A DNA stretch of 64,000 bases from Brevibacterium senegalense (lineage in GTDB: Bacteria; Actinomycetota; Actinomycetes; Actinomycetales; Brevibacteriaceae), in assembly GCF_000285835.1 (NCBI RefSeq), contig NZ_HE978600.1:159102-223101 (forward strand). The letters run 5' to 3'. The translations under genes were made by a program, and so were the position numbers. Positions 9,705-16,781 of the stretch are shown here, one piece after another. Each line of letters opens with the position of its first letter. The first letter of the stretch is position 1. The notes under the pieces are model-generated. The model made no database searches. It worked only from the letters and a program-made list of their open reading frames with translations, and was not told where the DNA came from.

Positions 9705-10506
9705 CGCGGACGAGCCGGAGCGTCCCCGCGGGGACGTCGCTGTGTGCGGGAGCGACAGGGGCGGCGGCTCCCTGCGGGTCGGGCAGGACGAGGGTGTGCT
9801 CTCCCGTGCGCGCGCTGTGCACGCGAAGGACCCTCCGCCGCAGACGTCCCGACCCCTCGTCCGTCCCCTCCCACGACTCACCCAGCACCGTCACGTGCTC
9901 GGAGCTGCCGGGGAACGGGGCAGCGGCGGGAAGGGCGGGGGCCGTGCGTGCGGCGGAGGGGGATGTGCGAGCCGCGGAGGTCAGGGCGGTGGCGTGCGTC
10001 CGGCCCAGGAGGATGAGCGTCGCCCGGCTGTCCCGCAGCTTGGCGGCGATCCGTGCGCGCTCGCCTGCGGAGGCGGAGAACCCCGGAGCGACGAGGAGGA
10101 CGTCGAACGACTCGATGAGGATCGAGGTGACGCGCATCCAGTCCTGCGCGGGGGTGTCGAGGCAGACGAAGCGCGGCAGATGCACGCCCAGGTCCTGCAT
10201 CGCCGACACGGCGGGCTCCCCCAGACCGATGCCCGCGCACCAGCCGCCGTCCTGCGTGGTCAGAGCGCAGCAGGCCAGCGCCAGGGAGAGCGCGGACCGG
10301 CCGCTCATCTGGACGGCCTCCCCCTGAGGCAGGCCGCCACGCGCGAAGAGACGCGCGAGCGCCGGGAGGACGGGGCGCGGCCTGGCCTGGTCGAGGAGGG
10401 AGCTGGCCGTCGGGATGCCCAGCGAGCGGCTGAGCCGTTGGGTGAGCGCGCGCGCCTCCGTGACCGCTTCTGCGGAAGCGGTGAGGGGGCTGGGCGCGGC
10501 GGACAT
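9697..10506 (-). CDS. ImuA'-like SOS mutasome accessory protein
   Basis: 269-residue RecA/SulA-like fold protein in the position of ImuA' of the actinobacterial ImuA'-ImuB-DnaE2 mutasome. It shows a degenerate RecA-like core (GGLPQGEAVQMSGRSALSLAL, then FDVLLVAPG) without a clear Walker A motif. The start is set at the ATG at 10506, just downstream of a LexA box; a GTG at 10560 would put the operator inside the gene. GGAGG lies only one base before this ATG, so translation may be effectively leaderless. Its end overlaps imuB by 8 nt. The identity rests mostly on context, as sequence conservation in this family is low. Palindrome copy 2 lies near its 3' end. Confidence 0.78.
   Translation of the reverse strand: MSAAPSPLTASAEAVTEARALTQRLSRSLGIPTASSLLDQARPRPVLPALARLFARGGLPQGEAVQMSGRSALSLALACCALTTQDGGWCAGIGLGEPAVSAMQDLGVHLPRFVCLDTPAQDWMRVTSILIESFDVLLVAPGFSASAGERARIAAKLRDSRATLILLGRTHATALTSAARTSPSAARTAPALPAAAPFPGSSEHVTVLGESWEGTDEGSGRLRRRVLRVHSARTGEHTLVLPDPQGAAAPVAPAHSDVPAGTLRLVRDA
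9722..9735. repeat. palindrome copy 2, GTCCCCGCGGGGAC (inside imuA')
   Basis: Perfect 14-bp palindrome (16 bp with the flanking C/G, 9721-9736) in the last codons of imuA', read as Val-Pro-Ala-Gly-Thr. Confidence 0.9.
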
Positions 10507-10516
10507 GCCTCCAGTA

Positions 10517-10532
10517 TCGAACACGCGTTCGA
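10517..10532. promoter_or_regulatory. LexA (SOS) box upstream of imuA'-imuB-dnaE2
   Basis: TCGAACACGCGTTCGA is a perfect 16-bp palindrome that matches the Gram-positive/actinobacterial SOS box, GAAC-N4-GTTC with the flanking TC and GA. It lies 10 bp upstream of the imuA' ATG on the minus strand, where it would cover the promoter and start site. LexA repression with release on DNA damage is the expected control for this cassette. Confidence 0.9.
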
Positions 10533-10552
10533 ATGCGGCAAGTGCGCTGGTG

Positions 10553-12565
10553 TCACCCACGGTCGCCCTCGAGCGGTGGTTCTGGGCTCATCCACCAGCC
10601 GCTGCTCCGGTTGGTGATCCAGCCGCCTTCCGGGTCCTGGTCCGGCGCCGGAGCGGGGTCCGTGAGGGTCTGATCGGCCCTACTCGGGGGATCCTCCCGG
10701 CGAGCCCCTTCCTGACGAGCCCCTTCCTGCGGGCGCTCCTCCTGGACGCGCTGCTCCCGGAGACGGCGCTCGCGGAGTGCGGCCTCCGCGTCGAAGAGCC
10801 AGGCGACGCCTGCGTCCAGGGTGAAGCCCCAGCCGCCGCCCTCGGTCACGATCTCCGGCTCGTGGGGTCCCAGGTGCGCATGCGGGATCCCCAGCACGAG
10901 AGGCCGCGTCACGACGCCGTCGACGTTCCGATCGGAGCCGGCGGAGGGGGCCGAGGCCTCGAGATCTGCGGCGTCACCCGGGCGGATGCGGATGCCCTCG
11001 TGTGTGTGGAACGCGAAGCCCGTCCCTGCGCGGAGGGCACCGGAGAAGACCGGATCCTCCGTCCGGGTGATCCGCAGGCGGTGCTCGTGGACCGCGATGT
11101 GGTGCGAGCGGCAGAGCAGCAGCATGTTGTCCAGATCGGTGGGGCCGCCCTCACTCCACATGCGGATGTGGTGGGCCTCGAGGCCCGTGCGGCGGGCGCA
11201 GGTGGGGAACTGGCAGTGCAGATCCCGCGCGGACAGTGCGAGCCTCTGCCGCGACGAGGCCAGGCGCCGCGAGCGTCCCAGTGCCAGCACATCGCCGCTG
11301 TCGTCGATGAGGGCGCCCACCAGCGCGCCCCCGCAGGCCAGACGGGCCGCCGAGGCCGCCGTGATCGGCCCGCGATCAGCCGTGTGGCAGCGCTCCGCAC
11401 GGGGCGACGGCGACGGTGCACTCGCCTCACCGAGGCCGTCCTCCGCTCCAGGATCGCCGTCACGGGCCGCGCCGCTGCCGGCGCCGAGGGCCTCCGGCGA
11501 CACGTGCACGACGAGGGTCGCGCGGGAGGAGCTCGCAGGGCTGCCCAGTGCGGTGCCGTCGCGATGCATCCGGACGAGCTCCAGGAGCGCATCCACCCGG
11601 TTCGCGGAGTTGTGGTGCGCAGCGCCGTGGTGCGCAGCATCGTGGCGCGCGGAGTCCTGCTCCTCGCCGGCGCGGAGGGCGTCGCGGACCGCATCGAGCG
11701 CGGCCAGGAGCTCGAGGGCGTCGGCCTCCGGCAGGTCGAGGATGATCCTCGCCCGACCGAACTGCTGCGTCGAGAGGTGAAGGGAGTCCTGCTCCAGCCG
11801 CGCCGACAGTCGGGTCGTCACGACTGCGGTCTCCGACTGCCCCGCGTCAGTCCGGTCGACAGCGGCGTCGGGAGCGGGCTGGGAGCCGGCCTGGGCTTCG
11901 GACTCGACTGCGGCCTCGGACCCGGTTGCGGCCTCGGCGAGGCTGCCGGGGACCTGGACCTCCAAGGAGCCCTGCGGGAGGCGACCCACGAGTGAGTCGA
12001 GCAGCTCGTCCGTGTCCGCAGGGTCCAGGCGCCGATAGGCGGCGACCATCGCCGAGATCTGCGAGGCCGTCGCCCGCCGGGTGATGCCCGCGGCCTCCCC
12101 GTCATCGATGCGGCCGGCCAGCCGCGTGATCTCGCGGGCCTTGCTGAAGGAGATCCGGCCGCTCGCCAGCAGCTGTGCCACCTGCGGCATCGCCCGCAGG
12201 CCCCGCATGACGCGGATGTGTTCGCGTGCGGTGTGGGCGTCCATCTCGCAGACGAAGGAGACCCACTGCACCAGCGTGCGGACGCCGATCCAGTGCGCCC
12301 ACGCCTCCGTCCGGTCGATCTCGTCGAGCAGCTCCAGGAACTGCGCCTGCTGACGGGCGATGCTGCCGGCGAGCATGCGCATCCGATCCGCGATCGCCCG
12401 GGCCTCGCGCACATCGATCGTGTCGTCGATCGGGTGCTGCGAGGTGTCGTGCGGAGTGCTGTCCGCAGGGCCGGGGGTGGAGTCCTGTGCAGGTTCCTGC
12501 GCGGGGTTCTGCGCGGCGTCCTGTGCGCGGGAAGCGTCGTTGCCGTCCCGGTCGTCCGTGGCCAT
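10553..12565 (-). CDS. DUF222 domain HNH endonuclease (13E12-repeat family type)
   Basis: 670-residue protein of the actinobacterial DUF222-HNH family. The N-terminal ~70 residues are Gln/Asp/Pro-rich and low complexity. A helical DUF222 region follows (RMRMLAGSIARQQAQFLELL onwards). The HNH domain near residues 445-495 shows CQFPTCARR, then LEAHHIRMWSEGGPTDLDN and LCRSHHIAVHE, so the zinc and catalytic residues look intact. The ATG at 12565 has AGGAGG six bases upstream. Members are often multicopy in actinobacterial genomes; their role is uncertain and some travel with mobile DNA. It ends 46 bp before imuA', and the LexA box lies in that gap, so the two are probably separate transcripts. 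Confidence 0.88.
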   Translation of the reverse strand: MATDDRDGNDASRAQDAAQNPAQEPAQDSTPGPADSTPHDTSQHPIDDTIDVREARAIADRMRMLAGSIARQQAQFLELLDEIDRTEAWAHWIGVRTLVQWVSFVCEMDAHTAREHIRVMRGLRAMPQVAQLLASGRISFSKAREITRLAGRIDDGEAAGITRRATASQISAMVAAYRRLDPADTDELLDSLVGRLPQGSLEVQVPGSLAEAATGSEAAVESEAQAGSQPAPDAAVDRTDAGQSETAVVTTRLSARLEQDSLHLSTQQFGRARIILDLPEADALELLAALDAVRDALRAGEEQDSARHDAAHHGAAHHNSANRVDALLELVRMHRDGTALGSPASSSRATLVVHVSPEALGAGSGAARDGDPGAEDGLGEASAPSPSPRAERCHTADRGPITAASAARLACGGALVGALIDDSGDVLALGRSRRLASSRQRLALSARDLHCQFPTCARRTGLEAHHIRMWSEGGPTDLDNMLLLCRSHHIAVHEHRLRITRTEDPVFSGALRAGTGFAFHTHEGIRIRPGDAADLEASAPSAGSDRNVDGVVTRPLVLGIPHAHLGPHEPEIVTEGGGWGFTLDAGVAWLFDAEAALRERRLREQRVQEERPQEGARQEGARREDPPSRADQTLTDPAPAPDQDPEGGWITNRSSGWWMSPEPPLEGDRG

Positions 12566-12803
12566 GTCATCCTCCTGGATCCGGCAGGCGGGGCGGCGAC
12601 TCTCGATGCGAGGTCTCCCCTGACCTGTCCTCGTGCCGACACGCTAGGACGTGGCACGGACACAAGCAGGATCACTCGCATTCGTACTGGTCAGAATGCT
12701 GTTCATGAATGACAGGCATATCGAACATCCACGCGTGTGAGCGCGAAGAGCAGGTGCGGAGATTGGGGCAGAAGCAGAGCGTGGTGCAGACAGGGCGGGC
12801 GGC

Positions 12804-12823
12804 CGCGTCCCCGCGGGGACGCG
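12804..12823. repeat. palindrome copy 3, extended to 20 bp (intergenic)
   Basis: CGCGTCCCCGCGGGGACGCG is a perfect 20-bp palindrome with the shared 14-bp core at 12807-12820. It is the longest copy in the window and lies between the divergent HNH gene and trmL. Confidence 0.92.
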
Positions 12824-12884
12824 TGATCGTGCCGGGGTGCAGGCCGGCAGGCGGGGAGGCGCCGGGCGCGAACCGTGTGCGCAG

Positions 12885-12890
12885 TAGGGT
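12885..12890 (+). promoter_or_regulatory. -10 element of trmL
   Basis: TAGGGT is followed by nine bases and then the ATG of trmL, with no Shine-Dalgarno sequence in between. This fits a leaderless or nearly leaderless transcript, an arrangement seen several more times in this window. Confidence 0.5.
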
Positions 12891-12899
12891 GAGAGCCCT

Positions 12900-13370
12900 A
12901 TGAAGGACCTGAGCATCGTCTTCCACACGCCGGAGATCCCCGGCAACACCGGCAACGCGATCCGTCTCGCGGCGGTGACCGGTGCGCACCTGCACCTCAT
13001 CGAGCCACTGGGGTTCGACCTGTCCGACGCGAAGCTGCGGCGGGCGGGCCTCGACTACCACGACCTCGCACACGTGACCGTCCATCCGACGCTCGACGAC
13101 GTCTGGCAGACCCTGGGCGAGCGGCGGGTCATCGCGTTCACGACGCACACGGAGGACAGTTTCGCGGACGTCGAGTACCGGCCCGGGGACGTCCTCCTGT
13201 TCGGGCGGGAGTCGACGGGGCTGCCGGACGAGGTCGCCCACGACCCGCACGTCGATCTGCGGGTCCGCATCCCGATGCTGCCCTCGCGCCGCTCGCTCAA
13301 CCTGGCGAACTCGGCCTCGATCGCCGTGTACGAGGCCTGGCGCCAGCACGGCTACCCCGGCGGACGCTGA
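12900..13370 (+). CDS. trmL: tRNA (cytidine(34)-2'-O)-methyltransferase
   Basis: 156-residue SPOUT methyltransferase. It methylates the 2'-OH of the wobble base of tRNA-Leu using S-adenosylmethionine. The N-terminal PEIPGNTGNAIRLAA, the middle LFGRESTGLPDEV and the C-terminal knot sequence MLPSRRSLNLANSASIAVYE are diagnostic of TrmL, and the length is the minimal single-domain size. The start is fixed by the ATG nine bases after TAGGGT. It stands alone on the plus strand, and thiD follows after 117 bp with its own promoter. Confidence 0.93.
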   Translation: MKDLSIVFHTPEIPGNTGNAIRLAAVTGAHLHLIEPLGFDLSDAKLRRAGLDYHDLAHVTVHPTLDDVWQTLGERRVIAFTTHTEDSFADVEYRPGDVLLFGRESTGLPDEVAHDPHVDLRVRIPMLPSRRSLNLANSASIAVYEAWRQHGYPGGR

Positions 13371-13410
13371 ATCGCCGGGGCCGCACCTGAGCCGTCGGGG
13401 CGGCAGGCGA

Positions 13411-13416
13411 TATGAT
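13411..13416 (+). promoter_or_regulatory. -10 element of the thiD/pdxK-like gene
   Basis: TATGAT stands out in a GC-rich gap, 71 bp before the ATG at 13488. A GAGTGAGGACT stretch just before the ATG can act as ribosome-binding site, so this transcript has a leader. No TPP riboswitch sequence is seen in it. Confidence 0.5.
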
Positions 13417-13487
13417 CGGCACCACCCTGATGGACCCGCACCACCCCCGCGGGCCGCACCCGACCCGATGAGTGAGGACTCCCCGGC

Positions 13488-14363
13488 ATGACAGACTCCC
13501 CCGGCACGACCGTCTCCCCCGTGCCCCGCATCCTCACGATCGCCGGATCCGATGTGTCCGGCGGTGCAGGCCTCGAAGCCGACCTCAAGATGTTCACGGA
13601 GTACGGCGCCTTCGGCACCGCCGTGGTCACGTGCATCGTCACCTTCGACCCCGCTCAGTCGTTCGAGCACGACATCACGTTCATCGACACGGATGCGATC
13701 ATCAAGCAGCTCGACTCCACGCTCGCGGTCCACGACTTCGCCGTCATCAAGTCGGGGATGCTGGGGTCCGTGGACTCGGCCCTGGCGCTCGCCGCCAGCC
13801 TGCGGGAGAACCATCTGCCGTACGTCTTCGATCCCGTCCTGGTCTGCAAGGGCAGCGGCACGATGGTCGATCTCAAGGACCTCTTCGTCGAGAACCTCGT
13901 CCCCCTGGCGACCGTCATCACGCCCAACCTGGAGGAGGCCGCGACGCTGACCGGCCGCGGGCCGATCCAGTCGGTCGACGGCATGGTGGAGGCCGCCCGC
14001 GACATCCGCGCGATGGGCGCCCAGCACGTCGTCGTGAAGGGCGGTGCGCGCCTGGCCGGCCCGGACGCGATCGACGTCCTGCTGGAGGCGGCTCCGGACG
14101 GCGACCGGATCACCGTCTTCAGTGCCCCCAAGGCGCACGACCGGATGGTGAACGGGGCGGGCTGCTCGTTCGCCTCGGCGATCGCGGCGGGACTGGCGAC
14201 CGGGGCGGACGTGACGGAGGCCGTCCGGCTGGCGAAGCTGCGCGTGGCCCACGGGATCGCGGCGTCACTCACGAACGCGACCGGGGTCGATTCGCTCTTC
14301 CACCCCGCCGCGCGCGTGCGGCCCCAGGAGGGCCTGTCCGTCACCGTCGAGCCGCGCGACTGA
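13488..14363 (+). CDS. ThiD/PdxK-type kinase (hydroxymethylpyrimidine or pyridoxine kinase)
   Basis: 291-residue ribokinase-fold kinase. The N-terminal LTIAGSDVSGGAGLEADLK binds the substrate, and GAGCSFASAIAAGLA is the ATP/anion-hole motif with the Cys typical of the ThiD-like branch. Such proteins phosphorylate HMP in thiamine synthesis or, in many Gram-positive bacteria, pyridoxal or pyridoxine. No thiamine gene is nearby, so a vitamin B6 salvage kinase is at least as likely. The gene ends 80 bp before a strong bidirectional terminator shared with rpmE2, and a palindrome copy lies between the two. Confidence 0.85.
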   Translation: MTDSPGTTVSPVPRILTIAGSDVSGGAGLEADLKMFTEYGAFGTAVVTCIVTFDPAQSFEHDITFIDTDAIIKQLDSTLAVHDFAVIKSGMLGSVDSALALAASLRENHLPYVFDPVLVCKGSGTMVDLKDLFVENLVPLATVITPNLEEAATLTGRGPIQSVDGMVEAARDIRAMGAQHVVVKGGARLAGPDAIDVLLEAAPDGDRITVFSAPKAHDRMVNGAGCSFASAIAAGLATGADVTEAVRLAKLRVAHGIAASLTNATGVDSLFHPAARVRPQEGLSVTVEPRD

Positions 14364-14415
14364 CCGTGCGGCTCGGCTGAGCGTTCAGCGCGGCCGGGCG
14401 CTCGGCACGCCGCCG

Positions 14416-14433
14416 GCGTCCCCGCGGGGACGC
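14416..14433. repeat. palindrome copy 4, 18 bp (intergenic, between convergent genes)
   Basis: GCGTCCCCGCGGGGACGC is a perfect palindrome with the shared core at 14418-14431. It lies just upstream of the terminator hairpin between the ThiD-like gene and rpmE2. Confidence 0.92.
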
Positions 14434-14443
14434 GTGACGCACC

Positions 14444-14482
14444 GCGGGCCCGGACCCCTCGTGAAGAGGGATCCGGGCCCGC
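14444..14482. terminator. bidirectional terminator between the ThiD-like gene and rpmE2
   Basis: The 17-nt arms GCGGGCCCGGACCCCTC (14444-14460) and GAGGGATCCGGGCCCGC (14466-14482) pair with a single mismatch around a GTGAA loop. It serves convergent genes. No long T-tract follows, as is common in high-GC actinobacteria. Confidence 0.85.
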
Positions 14483-14521
14483 AGTCGTCCGGAGGGACTG
14501 GTTCGCGTCCCGAGGACTCGT

Positions 14522-14779
14522 TCAGCCGCGGCGGCCGAAGCCCTTGTAGCGGTCCTTGAACTTCTCCACGCGGCCGGCGGAGTCGAGGATGCGCTGCTTG
14601 CCCGTGTAGAACGGGTGCGACGCGGACGAGATCTCGACGTCGATGACGGGGTACGTGTTGCCGTCCTCCCACTCGATGGTCTTGTCGCTCGTCGCGGTCG
14701 ACCGGGTGAGGAACTTGGTGCCGGATGCGAGGTCGTTGAAGACGATCTCGCGGTACTCCGGGTGGATGTCCTTCTTCAT
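14522..14779 (-). CDS. rpmE2: 50S ribosomal protein L31 type B
   Basis: 85-residue ribosomal protein, with N-terminus [16 protein letters not shown] and the C-terminal block [20 protein letters not shown]. It has no CxxC pair, so it is the zinc-free (type B) form that many actinobacteria make in place of zinc-binding L31 under zinc limitation. The ATG at 14779 starts the conserved MKKxIHP sequence; the longer frame upstream is not real. The leader carries a 14-bp palindrome (separate entry) that could be an operator. I do not see a typical Zur box. Confidence 0.95.
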   Translation of the reverse strand: MKKDIHPEYREIVFNDLASGTKFLTRSTATSDKTIEWEDGNTYPVIDVEISSASHPFYTGKQRILDSAGRVEKFKDRYKGFGRRG

Positions 14780-14804
14780 GCTGAGTCCTTTGCTGTGAAT
14801 TCTG

Positions 14805-14818
14805 ATCAGGCGCCTGAT
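14805..14818. promoter_or_regulatory. palindrome ATCAGGCGCCTGAT in the rpmE2 leader
   Basis: Perfect 14-bp inverted repeat 25 bp upstream of the rpmE2 ATG. Farther upstream, TAGAAT on the minus strand (14920-14915) is a -10 candidate, so this site would lie in the roughly 130-nt leader. It could be a DNA operator or part of an RNA structure. It differs from the AT-rich Zur consensus. Confidence 0.4.
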
Positions 14819-14926
14819 GCGACCGGAGTCGCCTGCCAGTGCCCGAATTCCGCGTGGTCCGCGACCGACATGGAGGCCTGGCCCCACCAGGGGCCGCGCG
14901 CGGACCGACTCACCATTCTACACGGG

Positions 14927-15748
14927 TCACGCGCCCAGGAGGTAGTCGAGGAGCGGTTCGTAGTGCTGCGGCAGCACGTTGTCGTCCAGCGGGACCGCGA
15001 TCTCGATCTGTCCCTGCGCCTCGCCCACGAAGAGTGCGGGGTCGTTGCAGTCCGCGAAGCCCGCGGTGCGCAGCCCGGCCGCGCCCGCGGCCCCGGCCCA
15101 GCCGTGGTCGGCCACGACCAGATCCGGGCTCCCGAGGCCGTCGTCACCCAGCCGTGTCAGCAGCGTCTGCATGGGCTCGGCGAAGTGGGTGTGGGGCACT
15201 CCCCCGTGCTGGTGCCAGACGTGGACTCCGTCTATCCGCCGCACGTCGCCGCCCAGCGGCGCGTCCGCCGGCAGCCGGACCGCGACGGGGTCGGGACTCC
15301 TCTCGAGGTCGACACCCACGATCCGTGCGCCGCGCGCGGCCGCCCACCGGGCCATCGCCTGGTGCACGGGCAGGAGCCCGGCGGGATGACCGGTGGCGAA
15401 GAGGACCGCGCCGCCCGCCGCAGAGACCTCCTGCAGCGCCGTCCGCAGACGGCCGAGCGCGTCGATGCACAGCTGCGCGGAGATCGTGTCGACACCCTCA
15501 GTGACATTCCGATCGCCGCTGATCCCCACTCGCTCGACCATGAGGTCGAAGACGGACTCCTCCGTCCACGTCCGTGTCAGGGGGATCCCGAAGTCGAACT
15601 GTCGCTCCTGCGCGAGGAACCGCCGGATGTGGGCGAGGTTGTTCTCCCGCGGCGTTGCGACACGGCCGGTGATCGCGGTCGCGTCGAGGTGCCGGGCGAG
15701 CTGCGCACGGAGCGGGCGGAGTCGCGTCTCGACGGTGCCTGGCTTCAC
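14927..15748 (-). CDS. conserved actinobacterial phosphatase-like protein
   Basis: 273-residue protein of a family conserved in actinobacteria and often labelled phosphatase; I know of no firm experimental assignment. Conserved blocks are ATPRENNLAHIRRF near the N-terminus, LFATGHPAGLLPVH in the centre, WHQHGG, then DLVVADHGWAGAAG and GFADCNDPALFV, and near the end VPLDDNVLPQHYEP. The His- and Asp-rich motifs suggest a metal or phosphate site. The GTG start at 15748 is preceded by GGAGA. The rpmE2 promoter lies directly downstream, and the RNA methyltransferase gene is 69 bp upstream on the same strand, possibly in the same transcript. Confidence 0.7.
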   Translation of the reverse strand: MKPGTVETRLRPLRAQLARHLDATAITGRVATPRENNLAHIRRFLAQERQFDFGIPLTRTWTEESVFDLMVERVGISGDRNVTEGVDTISAQLCIDALGRLRTALQEVSAAGGAVLFATGHPAGLLPVHQAMARWAAARGARIVGVDLERSPDPVAVRLPADAPLGGDVRRIDGVHVWHQHGGVPHTHFAEPMQTLLTRLGDDGLGSPDLVVADHGWAGAAGAAGLRTAGFADCNDPALFVGEAQGQIEIAVPLDDNVLPQHYEPLLDYLLGA

Positions 15749-15817
15749 GGGGTCTCCTCTCGGTGGCGGGGTGCCGGGGTCGGGCTGAGGTCGGAGGACG
15801 TGCTCATCGGTCTCGGC

Positions 15818-16771
15818 TCACTCGATCTGCAGGGCGTAGCACGCGACGGCGGTCGCGGCGGCCACGTTGAGGGAGTCGACCGCGTGCGCCATGGGGATGA
15901 GGACGGTCGCGTCCGCCTGAGCCAGGGTGGCCGGTCGCAGCCCGTCGCCCTCGGTGCCCAGGAGGAGCGCGACGCGCTCCGGAGCGGTCGCGGCGAACTC
16001 CCGCAGGGTCACGCTGTCGTCCTCGAGGGCCAGTGCGGCGAGTATGAAGCCCTCCTGCCGCAGCTCCTGCAGACCGGTGGGCCATGCTGTGAACCGGGCC
16101 CAGGGCACCTGGAACACCGTGCCCATCGACACCCGGATCGAGCGCCGGTAGAGCGGATCCGCACAGGACGGGGACAGCAGCACCGCGTCGACGCCCAGCC
16201 CGGCCGCGGACCGGAAGATCGCACCCAGGTTCGTGTGGTCGACGACGTCCTCGACGATGACGACCCGCCGGGCGCCCGTGATCGTCGCGGACACCTCCCG
16301 AGGCCGCGGTCGCCGCATCGACGCAAGGGCGCCCCGGTGCACGTGGAAGCCCGCGAGACCGTCCACCTGCTCCTCCGTGCCCAGCAGGATCGGGGCGTCC
16401 GATGCGAGATCGCCTGCCAGCACGGGTGCCAGGCGGAGGAACCAGGCGCGCGACATGAGCAGAGAGCGCGGCTCATGGCCCGCCCGCAGTGCGCGGTCGA
16501 TGATCTTGGTGGACTCCGCGATGTAGAGGCCGTGCTCCGCCTCGAGCGAGGTGCGCAGCTTCACGTCCGTGAGGTCGCGGTAGTCCGCGAGCAGCCCGCC
16601 TGTCGACGTCGAGCGCTCCGGGGCAGCGGTATCGAAGTCCGCGGCGTCCACGTCGGCATCGCCCAAACCCGCGTCATCCAGGTGACGGAGTCGTGACGGC
16701 GCGATGCCGTGCGTGTGCGCGGCGGCGAGGAGCTGCTCGACGGTGGGTTCGGGCGTCCGGGGAGTGTTCAC
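15818..16771 (-). CDS. TrmH/SpoU-family RNA 2'-O-methyltransferase
   Basis: 317-residue SPOUT methyltransferase with three typical motifs: motif 1 VVIVEDVVDHTNLGAIFRSAAGLGVDAVLLSP, of which VEDVVDHTNLGAIFRSAAG is the core; motif 2 VALLLGTEGDGL; motif 3 VLIPMAHAVDSLNVAAATAVACY. The target (tRNA or 23S rRNA ribose) cannot be told from sequence. About 60 N-terminal residues before the substrate-binding domain are Ala/Asp-rich and unlike the core family. The GTG at 16771 is used; a GTG two codons upstream (16777) is equally possible. It starts about 10 bp after the TSUP transporter gene, so the two probably share a transcript. Confidence 0.85.
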   Translation of the reverse strand: MNTPRTPEPTVEQLLAAAHTHGIAPSRLRHLDDAGLGDADVDAADFDTAAPERSTSTGGLLADYRDLTDVKLRTSLEAEHGLYIAESTKIIDRALRAGHEPRSLLMSRAWFLRLAPVLAGDLASDAPILLGTEEQVDGLAGFHVHRGALASMRRPRPREVSATITGARRVVIVEDVVDHTNLGAIFRSAAGLGVDAVLLSPSCADPLYRRSIRVSMGTVFQVPWARFTAWPTGLQELRQEGFILAALALEDDSVTLREFAATAPERVALLLGTEGDGLRPATLAQADATVLIPMAHAVDSLNVAAATAVACYALQIE

Positions 16772-16781
16772 GGGCACCCGC

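Larger units (their letters stand above)
12566..12899. other. 334-bp intergenic region between the HNH gene and trmL (divergent)
   Basis: No credible gene is seen. The stretch at about 12650-12730 is noticeably richer in A/T than its surroundings and probably holds the promoter of the HNH gene. Palindrome copy 3 (12804-12823) lies in the half nearer trmL, and TAGGGT at 12885-12890 is a -10 candidate for trmL. A TATCGAACATCC stretch near 12720 resembles half of an SOS box but has no second half. Confidence 0.6.

Noticed and set aside
10553..12565. HNH gene as evidence of a mobile element or intron
   Set aside because: No terminal repeats, transposase or intron structure flank it; base composition matches the surroundings and the DUF222-HNH family is common in actinobacterial chromosomes.
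12700..12735. Second SOS box between the HNH gene and trmL
   Set aside because: TCGAAC is present, but the required GTTCGA half four bases on is missing.
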